The notes under the pieces: generated by a model | The model's database searches: none | The model's input: only the letters and a program-made list of their open reading frames with translations | Told to the model about the DNA's origin: nothing | Assembly: GCF_029945685.1 (NCBI RefSeq) | Contig: NZ_JAQSDA010000011.1 | Location: 97,126-161,125, forward strand | Length of the DNA: 64,000 nucleotides | Source of the DNA: Polaromonas sp. | Lineage (GTDB): Bacteria > Pseudomonadota > Gammaproteobacteria > Burkholderiales > Burkholderiaceae_C | Reading direction: 5' to 3' | Made by a program: the position numbers and the translations under genes | Shown here: positions 1 through 10,909 of the stretch, piece after piece | Numbering within the stretch: position 1 is the stretch's first letter | Layout: each line of letters opens with the position of its first letter

Positions 1-2
1 CA

Positions 3-2066
<2,064 letters not shown>

Positions 2067-2075
2067 CCACCATGG

Positions 2076-2780
2076 TCAGGTCCGCGCCGGTATGCCCAGG
2101 CCTTTGACAACCGCCGGCCGCGCCACAAACGTTTCCAGCACACGCAGCACGTTCGGAAAGTCGGTGATGCCGACCAGCTCACCGGCCCCGTAGAACCCGA
2201 TCAGGTTGCGCACCCAGCCGAAGGTGGCAATGTCGGCGATGGTGTAGTCGTTGCCCATGATCCAGTTGCGCCCCTCCAGGCGCTTGTCCAGCACACCGAG
2301 CAGGCGTTTTGCTTCGGCCACGTAACGGTCGCGCGGGCGTTTGTCTTCATACTCCTTGCCGGCAAACTTGTGGAAAAAGCCGAGCTGGCCGAACATCGGG
2401 CCGATGCCGCCCATCTGGAACATCAGCCACTGAATCGTTTCGTAGCGCCCTGCGGCATCAAGCGGCAAAAATTTGCCGGTTTTTTCGGCCAGGTAGATCA
2501 GGATGGCGCCGGACTCGAACAGGCCCAGCGGCTTGTCGCCCGGGCCGTCCGGGTCGAGGATGGCGGGGATCTTGTTGTTGGGGCTCAGCGAGATGAACTC
2601 CGGCGTGAGCTGGTCACTTGTCGCAAAGTCCACCAGATGCGCCTCGTAGGGCAGGCCGGTCTCTTCCAGCATGATCGAGACCTTGACGCCATTGGGCGTG
2701 GGCAGTGAATAAAGCTGGATGCGCCCGGGATGTTGCGCAGGCCATTTCCGGGTGATGGGGAAGGCGGAGAGATCGTTCAT
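2076..2780 (-). CDS. Glutathione S-transferase, YghU/YfcG (nu-class) type
   Basis: This is a predicted cytosolic glutathione transferase or disulfide-bond oxidoreductase of 234 residues. The N-terminal thioredoxin-like domain carries the TPNGVKV motif (Thr-Pro-Asn) used by the nu-class YfcG/YghU enzymes instead of a catalytic Tyr, Ser or Cys, followed by NNKIPAI and LFESGAILIYLAE, the gamma-glutamyl-binding region. The C-terminal helical domain contains YTIADIATFGWV, the usual N-capping box. The ATG at 2780 was preferred over an upstream in-frame start because the family begins shortly before this domain and the extension is not protein-like. The ribosome-binding site is weak. It converges with the ATPase gene (9-bp gap). 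The substrate is unknown. Confidence 0.88.
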   Translation of the reverse strand: MNDLSAFPITRKWPAQHPGRIQLYSLPTPNGVKVSIMLEETGLPYEAHLVDFATSDQLTPEFISLSPNNKIPAILDPDGPGDKPLGLFESGAILIYLAEKTGKFLPLDAAGRYETIQWLMFQMGGIGPMFGQLGFFHKFAGKEYEDKRPRDRYVAEAKRLLGVLDKRLEGRNWIMGNDYTIADIATFGWVRNLIGFYGAGELVGITDFPNVLRVLETFVARPAVVKGLGIPART

Positions 2781-2951
2781 GGCGGGGTGGTACTGTGCAG
2801 GGTGGGCTGTTGTTTGAACGGCAACTGTAGCCCAAGCCCGCGACACGCGTATTGCGCGCGGCGGCAAGACCGCAGGCCGACCATCACCCCGCAGTCAAGC
2901 GACAGTCACCGAGCGGACGGGCCGCAAGCCGGGCGCCGGTTAGCATGAGGA

Positions 2952-3452
2952 ATGCCTGAAGTCACTCCTTCCTCTTCGTCCGCCATCCCCGATGGTTTTG
3001 TTCCTGTGCGTGTTGGCGGCCCCTTTATCAAGGTCAACGGCCCGTTCTACGCACGGCTGGAAGGCCAGCGCCTGCTGCTGGGTTTTCGCGTCGAGGAACG
3101 GCACAGCAACCCGCTGCAGATGTGCCACGGCGGCATGCTGGCGTCGTTTGCGGACATGCTGCTGCCGTGCGCGGCGATGTACCAGAGCGACAGCGACAGG
3201 CGCTTTCTGCCGACCATCAGCCTGCAGATCGATTACCTGGCGCCGGCCATGCTGGGCGCCTGGGTGCAGGGCCAGGCCGACATCCTGCGCAGCACGCGCA
3301 ACATGATCTTCATCCAGGGCCTGGTGACGGCCGACGGCGAGCCGGCCTTGCGCATCAGCGGCATCTTCAAGCAGGGCCCGCTGATTGGCGACGGCCAGGA
3401 TCGCGATCCATTTTTTGCTACGAAGTTGATAGCTGCCGGCGCAAGCATTTAA
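2952..3452 (+). CDS. PaaI-family hotdog-fold thioesterase
   Basis: A 166-residue hotdog-fold protein, probably an acyl-CoA thioesterase. The signature is CHGGMLASFAD around residues 57-67 (HGG followed by the acidic catalytic residue), with a following segment PTISLQIDYLAPA typical of the PaaI/YbdB group. There is no signal peptide. The substrate cannot be deduced. The last 13 or so codons and the stop codon coincide with a copy of dispersed repeat A, so the C-terminal tail FFATKLIAAGASI is repeat-encoded and probably not part of the conserved fold. It stands alone between convergent and divergent neighbours. Confidence 0.85.
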   Translation: MPEVTPSSSSAIPDGFVPVRVGGPFIKVNGPFYARLEGQRLLLGFRVEERHSNPLQMCHGGMLASFADMLLPCAAMYQSDSDRRFLPTISLQIDYLAPAMLGAWVQGQADILRSTRNMIFIQGLVTADGEPALRISGIFKQGPLIGDGQDRDPFFATKLIAAGASI

Positions 3453-3480
3453 AGGGCCAGGGCCGTTTTTTGCTTGAAAT
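3411..3480 (+). repeat. Dispersed repeat A, copy 1 (3' end of thioesterase gene)
   Basis: Family A has a short dyad TTGCTA(N)TTGATAGCTGC, then a GCGC-containing spacer, AAGGGC, and a T-rich right end ending near GCTTGAAA. This copy shows GTTGATAGCTGC, GGCGCAAGC, AAAGGGCCAGGGCC and TTTTTTGCTTG. It crosses the stop codon at 3450. Confidence 0.75.
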
Positions 3481-3483
3481 TAT

Positions 3484-4275
3484 TCAGGCGGCCTCGGTCA
3501 TCAGCCCGGCGGCGCGCTGCACCTCGATACGGATCTCCTCGGTCAACCGCGCCTTCAGTTCCATGAACACCGGCGTGGTCTTGACCGAGTAGTGGCGTGG
3601 ATGGGCAATTTCTACCTTCAGGTCGCACTTGATGCGGCCGGGGCGGGCACTCATGACCACCACGCGGTTGCCCATGAAGATGGCTTCGTCGATGTCGTGG
3701 GTGACAAACAGCACGGTTTTTCGCTCGGCTTCCCAGATGCCCTGCAACAGTTCCTGCATCAGCTCGCGGGTCTGGTGGTCCAGCGCGCCGAAGGGCTCGT
3801 CCATCAGCAGCATGCGTGGATCGTTGGCCAGCGCGCGTGCCAGCGCGGTGCGCTGCTGCATGCCGCCCGAAAGCTGCTTGGGAAAATGGTTCTCGAAACC
3901 CGTCAGGCCCACTTTCTGGATGAAGGGTTGCGCAATCGCATGCTGCTCGGCCAGGGGCAGGCCTTTTTCGCGCAGGCCGAAGCAGACGTTCTCGAGGATG
4001 CTGAGCCAGGGAAACAGGGTGTAGCTCTGGAACACCATGCCGCGGTCGGCGCCGGGGCCGGTGACCGGCTTGCCGTCCAGCGTGATGTTGCCGGTGCTCG
4101 GTATGTCCAGGCCAGCCACCATGCGCAGCAAGGTGCTTTTGCCGCAGCCCGAGGGGCCGAGGATGGTGATGAAGTCGTTCTCGGCCACGCTGAGATCGGT
4201 AGCCTGCAGCGCGACCGTGCCGCCATTGGCGCCGGCGAAGGTCTTGGAGACCTGGGAAATTTCAAGAATGTTCAT
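3484..4275 (-). CDS. NitT/TauT-type ABC transporter ATP-binding protein
   Basis: This 263-residue nucleotide-binding subunit energises the importer formed with the next two upstream genes. It has Walker A GPSGCGKST, signature LSGGMQQR, Walker B LLMDEPFGALD and the H-loop in FVTHDIDEA, all in the order and spacing of SsuB/TauB/NrtD ATPases. It lies 6 bp after the permease gene and is the last gene of the minus arm of the hut locus (hutU-hutH-binding protein-permease-ATPase). The substrate is not known from sequence; the position suggests histidine, urocanate or a related imidazole (inference). Confidence 0.92.
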   Translation of the reverse strand: MNILEISQVSKTFAGANGGTVALQATDLSVAENDFITILGPSGCGKSTLLRMVAGLDIPSTGNITLDGKPVTGPGADRGMVFQSYTLFPWLSILENVCFGLREKGLPLAEQHAIAQPFIQKVGLTGFENHFPKQLSGGMQQRTALARALANDPRMLLMDEPFGALDHQTRELMQELLQGIWEAERKTVLFVTHDIDEAIFMGNRVVVMSARPGRIKCDLKVEIAHPRHYSVKTTPVFMELKARLTEEIRIEVQRAAGLMTEAA

Positions 4276-4281
4276 AAGGGC

Positions 4282-5055
4282 TTACAGCCTTGCCCAGGGG
4301 AAAAGTTTGCGGTTCAAGGCTTTAAATGCGAAGTCGGTGACAAGGCCAATCACACCAATCACGATGATGCCAAAGATGATCTGGTCGGTGGCCAGCAGCG
4401 CCTGGCTGTCGGTGATCATGTGGCCGATGCCGCTGGAGGCGCCGATCAGCTCGGCGACGATCACATAGGTCCAGGCCCAGCCCAGCACCATGCGCAGCGT
4501 CTCGGCAATCTCGGGCGCGCTGCTGGGCAGCAGCACCCGCGTGACGATGCCGCGGTCCCCTGCGCCCAGGGTGTAGGCGGCTTCGACCAGGTCGCGCCGG
4601 GTGTTACCCACGCTCACCGCGAACATCAGCACCAGCTGGAAAAACGAGCCGATAAAAATGACGGCGAGTTTTTGCGCCTCGCCGATGCCGGCCCAGAGGA
4701 TCAGCAACGGAATGAAGGCCGAGGCCGGCAGGTAGCGCGCAAAACTCACGAAGGGTTCAAAAAAGGCCTCGACCGGCTTGTAGGCGCCCATCAGAACCCC
4801 CAGCGGCACGGCCAGCACGGCGGCGATCAGGAAGCCGCCCAGCACCCGCCACACCGTCATGCCGATGTCCTTGATGAAGCCCTGGTTGGCCAGCAGGTCG
4901 TAACCCGAGCGCACCATGGTCACCGGGTCGGCCAGAAAGGTCTTGGACACGTAGCCGCCGAAGGTGGCGAAGGCCCAGACCGCGAAGAACAGGATAAAAA
5001 AGGAAATGCCCAGCGCGATGCGGACACCGGGGGCGACAGGTTGGAGAGGGCGCAT
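4282..5055 (-). CDS. NitT/TauT-type ABC transporter permease
   Basis: An integral inner-membrane permease of 257 residues with about six hydrophobic segments. The cytoplasmic EAA-type loop ETLRMVLGWAWTYVIVAE contacts the ATPase. The family is BPD_transp_1, SsuC/TauC-like. The ATG at 5055 fits the family length. A palindromic repeat (5075-5163) fills most of the gap to the binding-protein gene, so expression of permease and ATPase relative to the binding protein may be modulated there, as often seen when a stem-loop follows a binding-protein gene (inference). Confidence 0.92.
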   Translation of the reverse strand: MRPLQPVAPGVRIALGISFFILFFAVWAFATFGGYVSKTFLADPVTMVRSGYDLLANQGFIKDIGMTVWRVLGGFLIAAVLAVPLGVLMGAYKPVEAFFEPFVSFARYLPASAFIPLLILWAGIGEAQKLAVIFIGSFFQLVLMFAVSVGNTRRDLVEAAYTLGAGDRGIVTRVLLPSSAPEIAETLRMVLGWAWTYVIVAELIGASSGIGHMITDSQALLATDQIIFGIIVIGVIGLVTDFAFKALNRKLFPWARL

Positions 5056-5074
5056 CGTTGTGTGTATTTGGGCC

Positions 5075-5163
5075 TGTCATGCCGGACTCGATCCGGGATC
5101 CATGACCCGAACACCTGCAATCAGGCACTCAGGCATGGATGGCGGGTCCAGCCCGCCATGACA
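5075..5163. repeat. Inverted repeat E, copy 1, between binding-protein and permease genes
   Basis: The left end TGTCATGCCGGACTCGATCC pairs with the right end containing GGCGGGTCCAGCCCGCCATGACA. The arms TGTCATG and CATGACA are exact reverse complements. The element could form a stem-loop in the transcript between the SBP and permease genes. A more degenerate relative lies at 14299-14383. Confidence 0.65.
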
Positions 5164-5169
5164 AGTTGG

Positions 5170-6114
5170 TTATTTCAGGAAGCGGGTATCGGCCAGCTTG
5201 CTCATGTCGGGCAGGGCCTTGATCACACCGGCTTCGAGCAGCAGCTCGGCGGCTTCCTTGCTGAAGGCGGCGTGTTCACCGGCAAAAAACTTCTGGTTGG
5301 CGGCACGGTCCTGCCAGCGCAGGTATTTCTGGCTGGCTTCGAACTTGTCGGCCGGCTGCTTCACGTCGGCGCCCATGATTTCAAAACTCTTCTGCGGCTC
5401 CTTGCCGATCATCTCGAGCGCCTCGAAATAGCTGTCGGCCAGGGCCTTGGCGGCTTTCGGGTTGTCGGCCAGGAACTTGGGAGTGCAGCCCACGGTGTCC
5501 ATGATCATCGGGTAGTCGAGGGTGGTGGCGATGATCTTGCCGGCTTCGGGCTTGGCACGTACGGCGCCGAGGTAAGGCTCGTAGGTCATGGCGGCGTCGA
5601 TGCCGTCGGTGCCCGCAATCATGGCGTTGGCAGCGGCTTGCGGCTCCAGGTTGACGATCTTCACGTCTTTCGGGCTCAGGCCGTTTTTCTTGAGCATCCA
5701 GGCCAGCGTGAACCACGGGGCGGTGCCGGGCGCACTGGCAGCCACAGTCTTGCCCTTGAGGTCGCTGATTTTCGCGATGTTGGGTTTGACCACCATGCCG
5801 TCGGCACCGTAACTCTTGTCGAGCTGGAAGATCTGCGTGGTGGCCACGCCGTTGGCGTTCCAGACAATCCAGGTCTCCACCGTGGTGGCGGCGCACTGCA
5901 CGTCGCCCGAGGCTATCGCGAGGTGGCGGTCTTTCTGTGGAATTTTCTTGATCGTCACGTCGAGGCCGTTTTTCTTGAAGATGCCAGCCTCCTTGGCCAG
6001 GGTCAGCGGCGCAAAGCCGGTCCAGCCCGACATGCCCAGCGTGATTTTGGTTTCCTGCGCCTGCGCGGACAGGCAGGCGAGGGCGACGAGGGACAGGGTA
6101 AGCAGCTTTTTCAT
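5170..6114 (-). CDS. NitT/TauT-type ABC transporter substrate-binding protein
   Basis: A periplasmic solute-binding protein of 314 residues. The start at 6114 was chosen because AGGAG lies 7 bp upstream and gives a standard signal peptide (MKKLLTLSLVALACLSAQAQ, cleavage after AQA). An earlier in-frame start at 6171 would prefix 19 atypical residues and overlap hutH. The mature protein opens with ITLGMSGWTGFAPL and contains GDVQCAATTVE and LKGKTVAASAPGTAPW, typical of the NMT1/SsuA-like fold. It follows hutH by 53 bp on the same strand, so it is probably co-transcribed with histidine-degradation genes. Sulfonate or nitrate relatives are known for the family, but that substrate would be odd here. 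Confidence 0.9.
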   Translation of the reverse strand: MKKLLTLSLVALACLSAQAQETKITLGMSGWTGFAPLTLAKEAGIFKKNGLDVTIKKIPQKDRHLAIASGDVQCAATTVETWIVWNANGVATTQIFQLDKSYGADGMVVKPNIAKISDLKGKTVAASAPGTAPWFTLAWMLKKNGLSPKDVKIVNLEPQAAANAMIAGTDGIDAAMTYEPYLGAVRAKPEAGKIIATTLDYPMIMDTVGCTPKFLADNPKAAKALADSYFEALEMIGKEPQKSFEIMGADVKQPADKFEASQKYLRWQDRAANQKFFAGEHAAFSKEAAELLLEAGVIKALPDMSKLADTRFLK

Positions 6115-6167
6115 GGGGACTCCTGGTTGACGGTGGAAGGGAAGGGTGGACGGAAGGTATGCAGTGT

Positions 6168-7751
6168 TCATGCCAGGGCCATGGGGGCCGGCGCGATATG
6201 GGCCAGTCGCAAGGCGTGCAACTCGGGCAGATCGGCATCGAGCGCCGCCGCCATGTCGCCGCTGGCCACCAGGTGCTGCACCGCCTCGATGTCGCGCGCC
6301 AGGCTGCGGTCTTCCATCATGGCCGGCGAAACGATGCGGATCAGGCGCAACACACGTTCGAGCGGCACCGAACTTTTGAGCGGCCGCAGGAATTCGATGC
6401 CCTGGGCTGCGGCCAGCAGTTCGATGCCCACGATGTAGGCGGTGTTGCGCAGCATGGGTTGCAGCCGGCGCGCCGCAAAGGTGGCCATGCTCACATGGTC
6501 TTCCTGGTTCGCCGAGGTCGGCAGGCTGTCCACGCTGGCCGGGTGCGCCAGCGACTTGTTCTCGGACGCCAGCGCCGCCGCCGTTACGTGCACGATCATG
6601 AAGCCGGAGTTGAGCCCCGCATCCGGCGTGAGGAAAGGCGGCAGGCGCGAGACCACGGTGTCGACCAGCATCGCGATGCGGCGTTCGGTGATGGCGCCGA
6701 TTTCGGCAATCACCACCGCCAACGCGTCACAGGCCAAGGCTACGGGCTCAGCGTGGAAATTACCTCCGGAGAGCAGGCTGCCCTCGTCGGCAAACACCAG
6801 CGGGTTGTCGGTCACCGCGTTGGCTTCGATCATCAGCACCTGCGCGGCGTAACGGGTCTGGTCCAGGCAGGCGCCCATGACCTGCGGCTGGCAGCGCAGG
6901 CAATACGGGTCCTGCACACGGTCGTCGTTTTCAAGGTGGGAGCGGCGGATCTCGCTGCCGGCGGTCAGCGCACGGTAGGCGGCCGCGCAGGCGATCTGCC
7001 CCGGCTGGCCGCGCACCGCATGGATGCGCGGATCAAACGGGCCGTCGCTGCCGCGTGCCGCATCCAGTGTCAACGCGCCCGAGATCACCGCTGCTTCCAA
7101 CAGGCGCTCTGTGGCAAAGAGCGCGTCAAGGGCCAGCGCGGTCGAGACCTGGGTGCCGTTGATCAGCGCCAGGCCTTCCTTGGCCGACAGCTCCAGCGGC
7201 TTCAGGCCGGCCTGCGCCAACGCCTTCGCAGCCGGCAGGCGCTCGTCCTGGTAGAACACCTCGCCCTCGCCAATCAGCGGCAGGCACAGGTGGGCCAGCG
7301 GCGCGAGATCGCCTGATGCACCGACCGAGCCCTGGCAGGGAATCACCGGGCAGATGCCGTGGTTGTTCAGATCGAGCAGCGCGTCGATGACCTCTTCGCG
7401 CACGCCCGAATAACCGCGTGCCAGGCTGGCGGCCTTGAGCAGCAGGATCAGGTGCACCACGCGCACAGGCAGCGGCTCGCCGACACCGACGGCGTGCGAG
7501 CGCAGCAGCTTGAGCTGCAGGATGGCCAAGTCTTTCTTTTCGATACGGGTATTGGCGAGTTTGCCGAAACCGGTGTTGACGCCGTAGACCGCCGCGCCGC
7601 CGCTGGCCGCCTGGTGCACCAGTGCGGCGCTGGCGCGCACACCGGCGCGGCAGGCGGCTTCGAGCCGCACCGGCGGGGGCACGGCCGCGCAAAGGCGGCG
7701 CAGCTGGGCCATGGACAGCTGGCCGGGAATCAGGAGTTCCTTGTTTGGCAT
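6168..7751 (-). CDS. hutH: Histidine ammonia-lyase
   Basis: HutH removes ammonia from L-histidine to give trans-urocanate, the first step of histidine use, in the cytoplasm. The 527-residue length is slightly above the usual 500-510. The motif [15 protein letters not shown] contains the Ala145-Ser146-Gly147 triad that cyclises to the MIO electrophile. Other family segments are [11 protein letters not shown] near residue 56 and a C-terminal EDHVSM segment. It is the second gene of the minus arm, 27 bp after hutU, and the ABC importer genes follow. Confidence 0.97.
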   Translation of the reverse strand: MPNKELLIPGQLSMAQLRRLCAAVPPPVRLEAACRAGVRASAALVHQAASGGAAVYGVNTGFGKLANTRIEKKDLAILQLKLLRSHAVGVGEPLPVRVVHLILLLKAASLARGYSGVREEVIDALLDLNNHGICPVIPCQGSVGASGDLAPLAHLCLPLIGEGEVFYQDERLPAAKALAQAGLKPLELSAKEGLALINGTQVSTALALDALFATERLLEAAVISGALTLDAARGSDGPFDPRIHAVRGQPGQIACAAAYRALTAGSEIRRSHLENDDRVQDPYCLRCQPQVMGACLDQTRYAAQVLMIEANAVTDNPLVFADEGSLLSGGNFHAEPVALACDALAVVIAEIGAITERRIAMLVDTVVSRLPPFLTPDAGLNSGFMIVHVTAAALASENKSLAHPASVDSLPTSANQEDHVSMATFAARRLQPMLRNTAYIVGIELLAAAQGIEFLRPLKSSVPLERVLRLIRIVSPAMMEDRSLARDIEAVQHLVASGDMAAALDADLPELHALRLAHIAPAPMALA

Positions 7752-7778
7752 GGGGTGGATGTCCGAACCAGGGCGGGT

Positions 7779-9482
7779 TCAGCCGATCATCGGCAGGTTC
7801 AGCCCGTTCTCTTTGGCGCTGGCCTTGGCGATGTCGTAGCCGGCATCGGCATGGCGCATCACCCCGGTGGCCGGATCGTTGAACAACACACGTGTTATGC
7901 GTTCGGCCGCCTCGGGCGTGCCGTCGCAGACGATGACCACGCCCGAATGCTGCGAATACCCCATGCCGACGCCGCCGCCGTGGTGCAGGCTGACCCAGGT
8001 CGCGCCGCTGGCGGTGTTGAGCAGGGCGTTGAGCAGTGGCCAATCGCTGACAGCATCGCTGCCGTCCTTCATGGCTTCGGTCTCGCGGTTCGGCGAAGCG
8101 ACCGAGCCGCTGTCCAGGTGATCGCGGCCGATCACGATGGGGGCCTTGAGTTCGCCCGACCTGACCATCTCGTTGAAAGCCAGGCCCGCCAGGTGCCGTT
8201 CACCCAGGCCAATCCAGCATATGCGCGCCGGCAGGCCCTGGAAGCTGATGCGTTCTTCGGCCATGTCCAGCCAGCGGTGCAGCGGCTTGTTGTCGGGGAA
8301 GAGTTCTTTCATCTTCGCGTCGGTCTTGCGGATGTCTTCCGGATCGCCGGAGAGCGCCACCCAGCGGAAGGGTCCGACACCGCGGCAGAACAGCGGCCGG
8401 ATGTAGGCCGGCACAAAGCCGGGGTAGTCGAAGGCATTCGCCACACCGAAATCCTTGGCGACCTGGCGCAGGTTGTTGCCGTAGTCAACGGTGGGAATGC
8501 CCATGGCGTGAAACGCCAGCATGGCCTTCACGTGGGTGGCACAGGATTCGCCGGCGGCTTGTGTGAGCGCCGCGTGTTGCGCCGGATCCTTTTGCGCGGT
8601 CTGCCATTGGGCGACGCTCCAACCGGCGGGCAGGTAGCCGTTGATGATGTCGTGCGCCGAGGTCTGGTCGGTCACCAGGTCGGGGCGCATGCCGCCGGCT
8701 GCGGCGCGGCGCGCCAGCTCGGGCACGATTTCGGCCGCATTGCCGCACAGGGCAATCGACACCGCGTCCTTGCGATCGGTGTGTTCCTTGATCATCGCCA
8801 GCGCTTCGTCCAGATCTTTGGCCTGCTTGTCCACATATTTGGTGCGCAGCCGGAAATCGATGCGCGACTGCTGGCACTCGATATTGAGCGAACAGGCCCC
8901 GGCAAAAGTCGCTGCCAGCGGCTGCGCGCCGCCCATGCCGCCCAGGCCGGCGGTCAGCACCCAGCGGCCGGCCAGATCTCCATTGAAATGTTGCCGGCCG
9001 GCTTCGACAAAAGTCTCGTAGGTGCCCTGCACGATGCCCTGCGTGCCGATGTAAATCCAGCTGCCGGCCGTCATCTGGCCGTACATCATCAGCCCGGCGC
9101 GGTCGAGCTCGTTGAAGTGTTCCCAGGTCGCCCACTTGGGCACCAGATTCGAGTTGGCAATCAGCACACGCGGAGCGCCGGTGTGGGTGCGGAACACACC
9201 GACCGGTTTGCCCGACTGCACCAGCAGGGTTTCGTCGGGTTTGAGCTTGCGCAGCGTGTCGAGGATGGCGTCGAAAGCCGGCCAGTTGCGCGCCGCCTTG
9301 CCGATGCCGCCATAAACCACCAGCTCGTCGGGGTTTTCGGCCACCTCCGGGTCCAGGTTGTTCTGGATCATGCGGTAGGCCGCTTCAATCTGCCAGTTGG
9401 CGCAGGACAGGGCGCTGCCGCGCGGGGCGCGCACCGGCCTGGCCTTGCTGTTGAGGAAAGGGGTGTGCGAAAGGTCTGACAC
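7779..9482 (-). CDS. hutU: Urocanate hydratase
   Basis: HutU converts urocanate to 4-imidazolone-5-propionate using NAD+ as an electrophilic cofactor. The GTG at 9482 is preferred because a perfect AAGGAG lies 6 bp upstream (9489-9494); this gives 567 residues, close to the usual 555-560. An ATG at 9497 in the same frame lacks a ribosome-binding site and itself overlaps that Shine-Dalgarno sequence. Recognisable segments include [30 protein letters not shown], the Gly-rich [14 protein letters not shown] (NAD site) and [17 protein letters not shown]. It is the first gene of the minus arm and starts about 70 bp from the HutC operator. Confidence 0.96.
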   Translation of the reverse strand: MSDLSHTPFLNSKARPVRAPRGSALSCANWQIEAAYRMIQNNLDPEVAENPDELVVYGGIGKAARNWPAFDAILDTLRKLKPDETLLVQSGKPVGVFRTHTGAPRVLIANSNLVPKWATWEHFNELDRAGLMMYGQMTAGSWIYIGTQGIVQGTYETFVEAGRQHFNGDLAGRWVLTAGLGGMGGAQPLAATFAGACSLNIECQQSRIDFRLRTKYVDKQAKDLDEALAMIKEHTDRKDAVSIALCGNAAEIVPELARRAAAGGMRPDLVTDQTSAHDIINGYLPAGWSVAQWQTAQKDPAQHAALTQAAGESCATHVKAMLAFHAMGIPTVDYGNNLRQVAKDFGVANAFDYPGFVPAYIRPLFCRGVGPFRWVALSGDPEDIRKTDAKMKELFPDNKPLHRWLDMAEERISFQGLPARICWIGLGERHLAGLAFNEMVRSGELKAPIVIGRDHLDSGSVASPNRETEAMKDGSDAVSDWPLLNALLNTASGATWVSLHHGGGVGMGYSQHSGVVIVCDGTPEAAERITRVLFNDPATGVMRHADAGYDIAKASAKENGLNLPMIG

Positions 9483-9549
9483 GGGTGGCTCCTTCATGGC
9501 TGTCTTGCCGGGCGGGATGGGACACGCAAGATTCGTTCCGGCAAATGCT

Positions 9550-9565
9550 AGTTGTCTATACAACT
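9550..9565. promoter_or_regulatory. Predicted HutC operator between divergent hut arms
   Basis: The near-palindrome AGTTGTCTATACAACT lies between hutU (start 9482) and hutC (start 9592). Its core TTGT-CTAT-ACAA matches the known HutC target type (TTGTATA-GACAA-like dyads in Pseudomonas and relatives). Placed 27 bp before hutC and 67 bp before hutU, it could repress both arms and allow autoregulation, with urocanate as the usual inducer. Confidence 0.75.
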
Positions 9566-9591
9566 TGTGTCAACTGGGGTAATCTAGGGCC

Positions 9592-10302
9592 ATGGCAAAA
9601 GTTGTATTGCCTGCCTACGAGCAGGTCAAGGCCTTCATCAAGGCCCGTATCAGCGCCGGGACCTGGAAGCCGGGCGACCCGGTGCCCAGCGAGGCGGCGC
9701 TGGCGGCGCAGTTCGGCATCAGCCGCATGACGGCCAACCGCGCCCTGCGCGAACTGACGGCCGAGGGGATGGTCACACGCATCCAGGGTTCCGGCACGCG
9801 GGTGGCAGAGCTGCACCGCATTTCCTCGCGCCTGACGATTCGCGACATTCACGAAGAAGTGGTCGAGCGCGGCCATGTGCACACCACCCGGGTATTGATG
9901 GTGGAGGCCGAAAAGGCCAGCGTCGACCTGGCCCGATCGCTGGGGCTGCGCACCGGCACGCGCGTTTTTCACACCATGCTGGTGCATCTGGAAAACGGCG
10001 TTCCCATTCAGTACGAAGATCGCTACGTGAATCCGGCGGCAGCGCCCGATTTTCTGGAAACCGACTTCACCCGGACAACCCCGACCCACCACCTGCTGCA
10101 ACATGCGCCGCTGACCGAGGCCAGTTATTCGATCGAGGCCTGCCTGCCCACGGCGCAGGAAGCCAGGCATCTGGGCATCAAACGCGGCGAGCCCTGCCTG
10201 GCCATGATGCGGCGCACTGTCAGTGGGGCCCACGTGGCCAGCGTCGCCCGGCTGATTTATCCCGGCACGCGTTACAGCTTTGCAGGACAATTTCAGGCAT
10301 GA
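9592..10302 (+). CDS. hutC: GntR-family histidine-utilisation repressor
   Basis: A 236-residue transcription factor. The N-terminal winged helix (residues 5-75) contains DPVPSEAALAAQFGISRMTANRALRELTAEG in GntR style, and the C-terminal UTRA effector domain (about 95-230) ends in RLIYPGTRYSFAGQF, characteristic of HutC. Known family members bind urocanate and release the hut operator. The gene starts next to the predicted operator at 9550-9565, consistent with autorepression. It heads the plus arm hutC-hutD-hutI-hutG-hutF. Confidence 0.94.
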   Translation: MAKVVLPAYEQVKAFIKARISAGTWKPGDPVPSEAALAAQFGISRMTANRALRELTAEGMVTRIQGSGTRVAELHRISSRLTIRDIHEEVVERGHVHTTRVLMVEAEKASVDLARSLGLRTGTRVFHTMLVHLENGVPIQYEDRYVNPAAAPDFLETDFTRTTPTHHLLQHAPLTEASYSIEACLPTAQEARHLGIKRGEPCLAMMRRTVSGAHVASVARLIYPGTRYSFAGQFQA

Positions 10303-10348
10303 GTGGATATCCATTCCCCCCACGAACCCGTCAAGCGGAGGGCACCCC

Positions 10349-10909
10349 ATGAGCTGGCAAATCATCCCCCTGGAAGAGGTGGCGCCCACGGCCTGGCGCA
10401 ACGGCGGCGGCATCACGCGTGAACTGCTGGCCTGGCCTGTGGCGCAGGACTGGGACTGGCGCATCTCGGTGGCCGAGGTCGAAAAAAGCGGCCCCTTTTC
10501 GCCTTATGAAGGGGTGCAGCGCTGGTTTGCCGTGCTCGGTGGCGCGGGGGTGCGGCTGACCCTGGGGGAACAAGTGCATGAGCTCACGGCGCAAAGTTCG
10601 CCGCTGTGTTTTGACGGCGCCCAGGCCTGCGCCTGCGAGCTGGTCGACGGCCCCACCGAGGACTTCAACCTGATGCTCAAGGACGGGCGTGGCAGCGCGC
10701 GCCTGGTCCGTGTGCTGGGGGCGCTGGATGTCAAGGTCAAACCTGGCACACGTGTCGCCGTGTATGCCTGGGACGAGCCGGTGACCGTGCAGGTCAACAG
10801 GAAGTTTGTAACGGTGCCGCCGCACACCCTGGCCTGGCGCGCGCTGGCCGATGGCGCCTCGGTGCGTATCGAGGCAAGCACCGCACTGTGGATGGAAATG
10901 GCGCGATGA
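10349..10909 (+). CDS. hutD: HutD/Ves family cupin protein
   Basis: A cytosolic bicupin-like protein of 186 residues found in hut operons. The opening [19 protein letters not shown] and [18 protein letters not shown] are diagnostic of HutD/Ves. HutD is thought to tune hut expression or bind a pathway intermediate (formylglutamate has been proposed); its exact role is unsettled. The ATG at 10349 was chosen for the GCGGAGGG ribosome-binding site and conserved N-terminus; the upstream in-frame codons overlap the end of hutC. Its stop overlaps the hutI start (ATGA), which implies translational coupling. Confidence 0.9.
   Translation: MSWQIIPLEEVAPTAWRNGGGITRELLAWPVAQDWDWRISVAEVEKSGPFSPYEGVQRWFAVLGGAGVRLTLGEQVHELTAQSSPLCFDGAQACACELVDGPTEDFNLMLKDGRGSARLVRVLGALDVKVKPGTRVAVYAWDEPVTVQVNRKFVTVPPHTLAWRALADGASVRIEASTALWMEMAR

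Noticed and set aside
3592..6438. A very long plus-strand open frame (948 codons)
   Set aside because: It lies antisense to three clear ABC-transporter genes and part of hutH, and its composition (Gln/His/Arg/Gly-rich) is typical of shadow frames in high-GC DNA.
7359..9479. A 706-codon plus-strand open frame
   Set aside because: Antisense to hutH and hutU, both certain from catalytic motifs.
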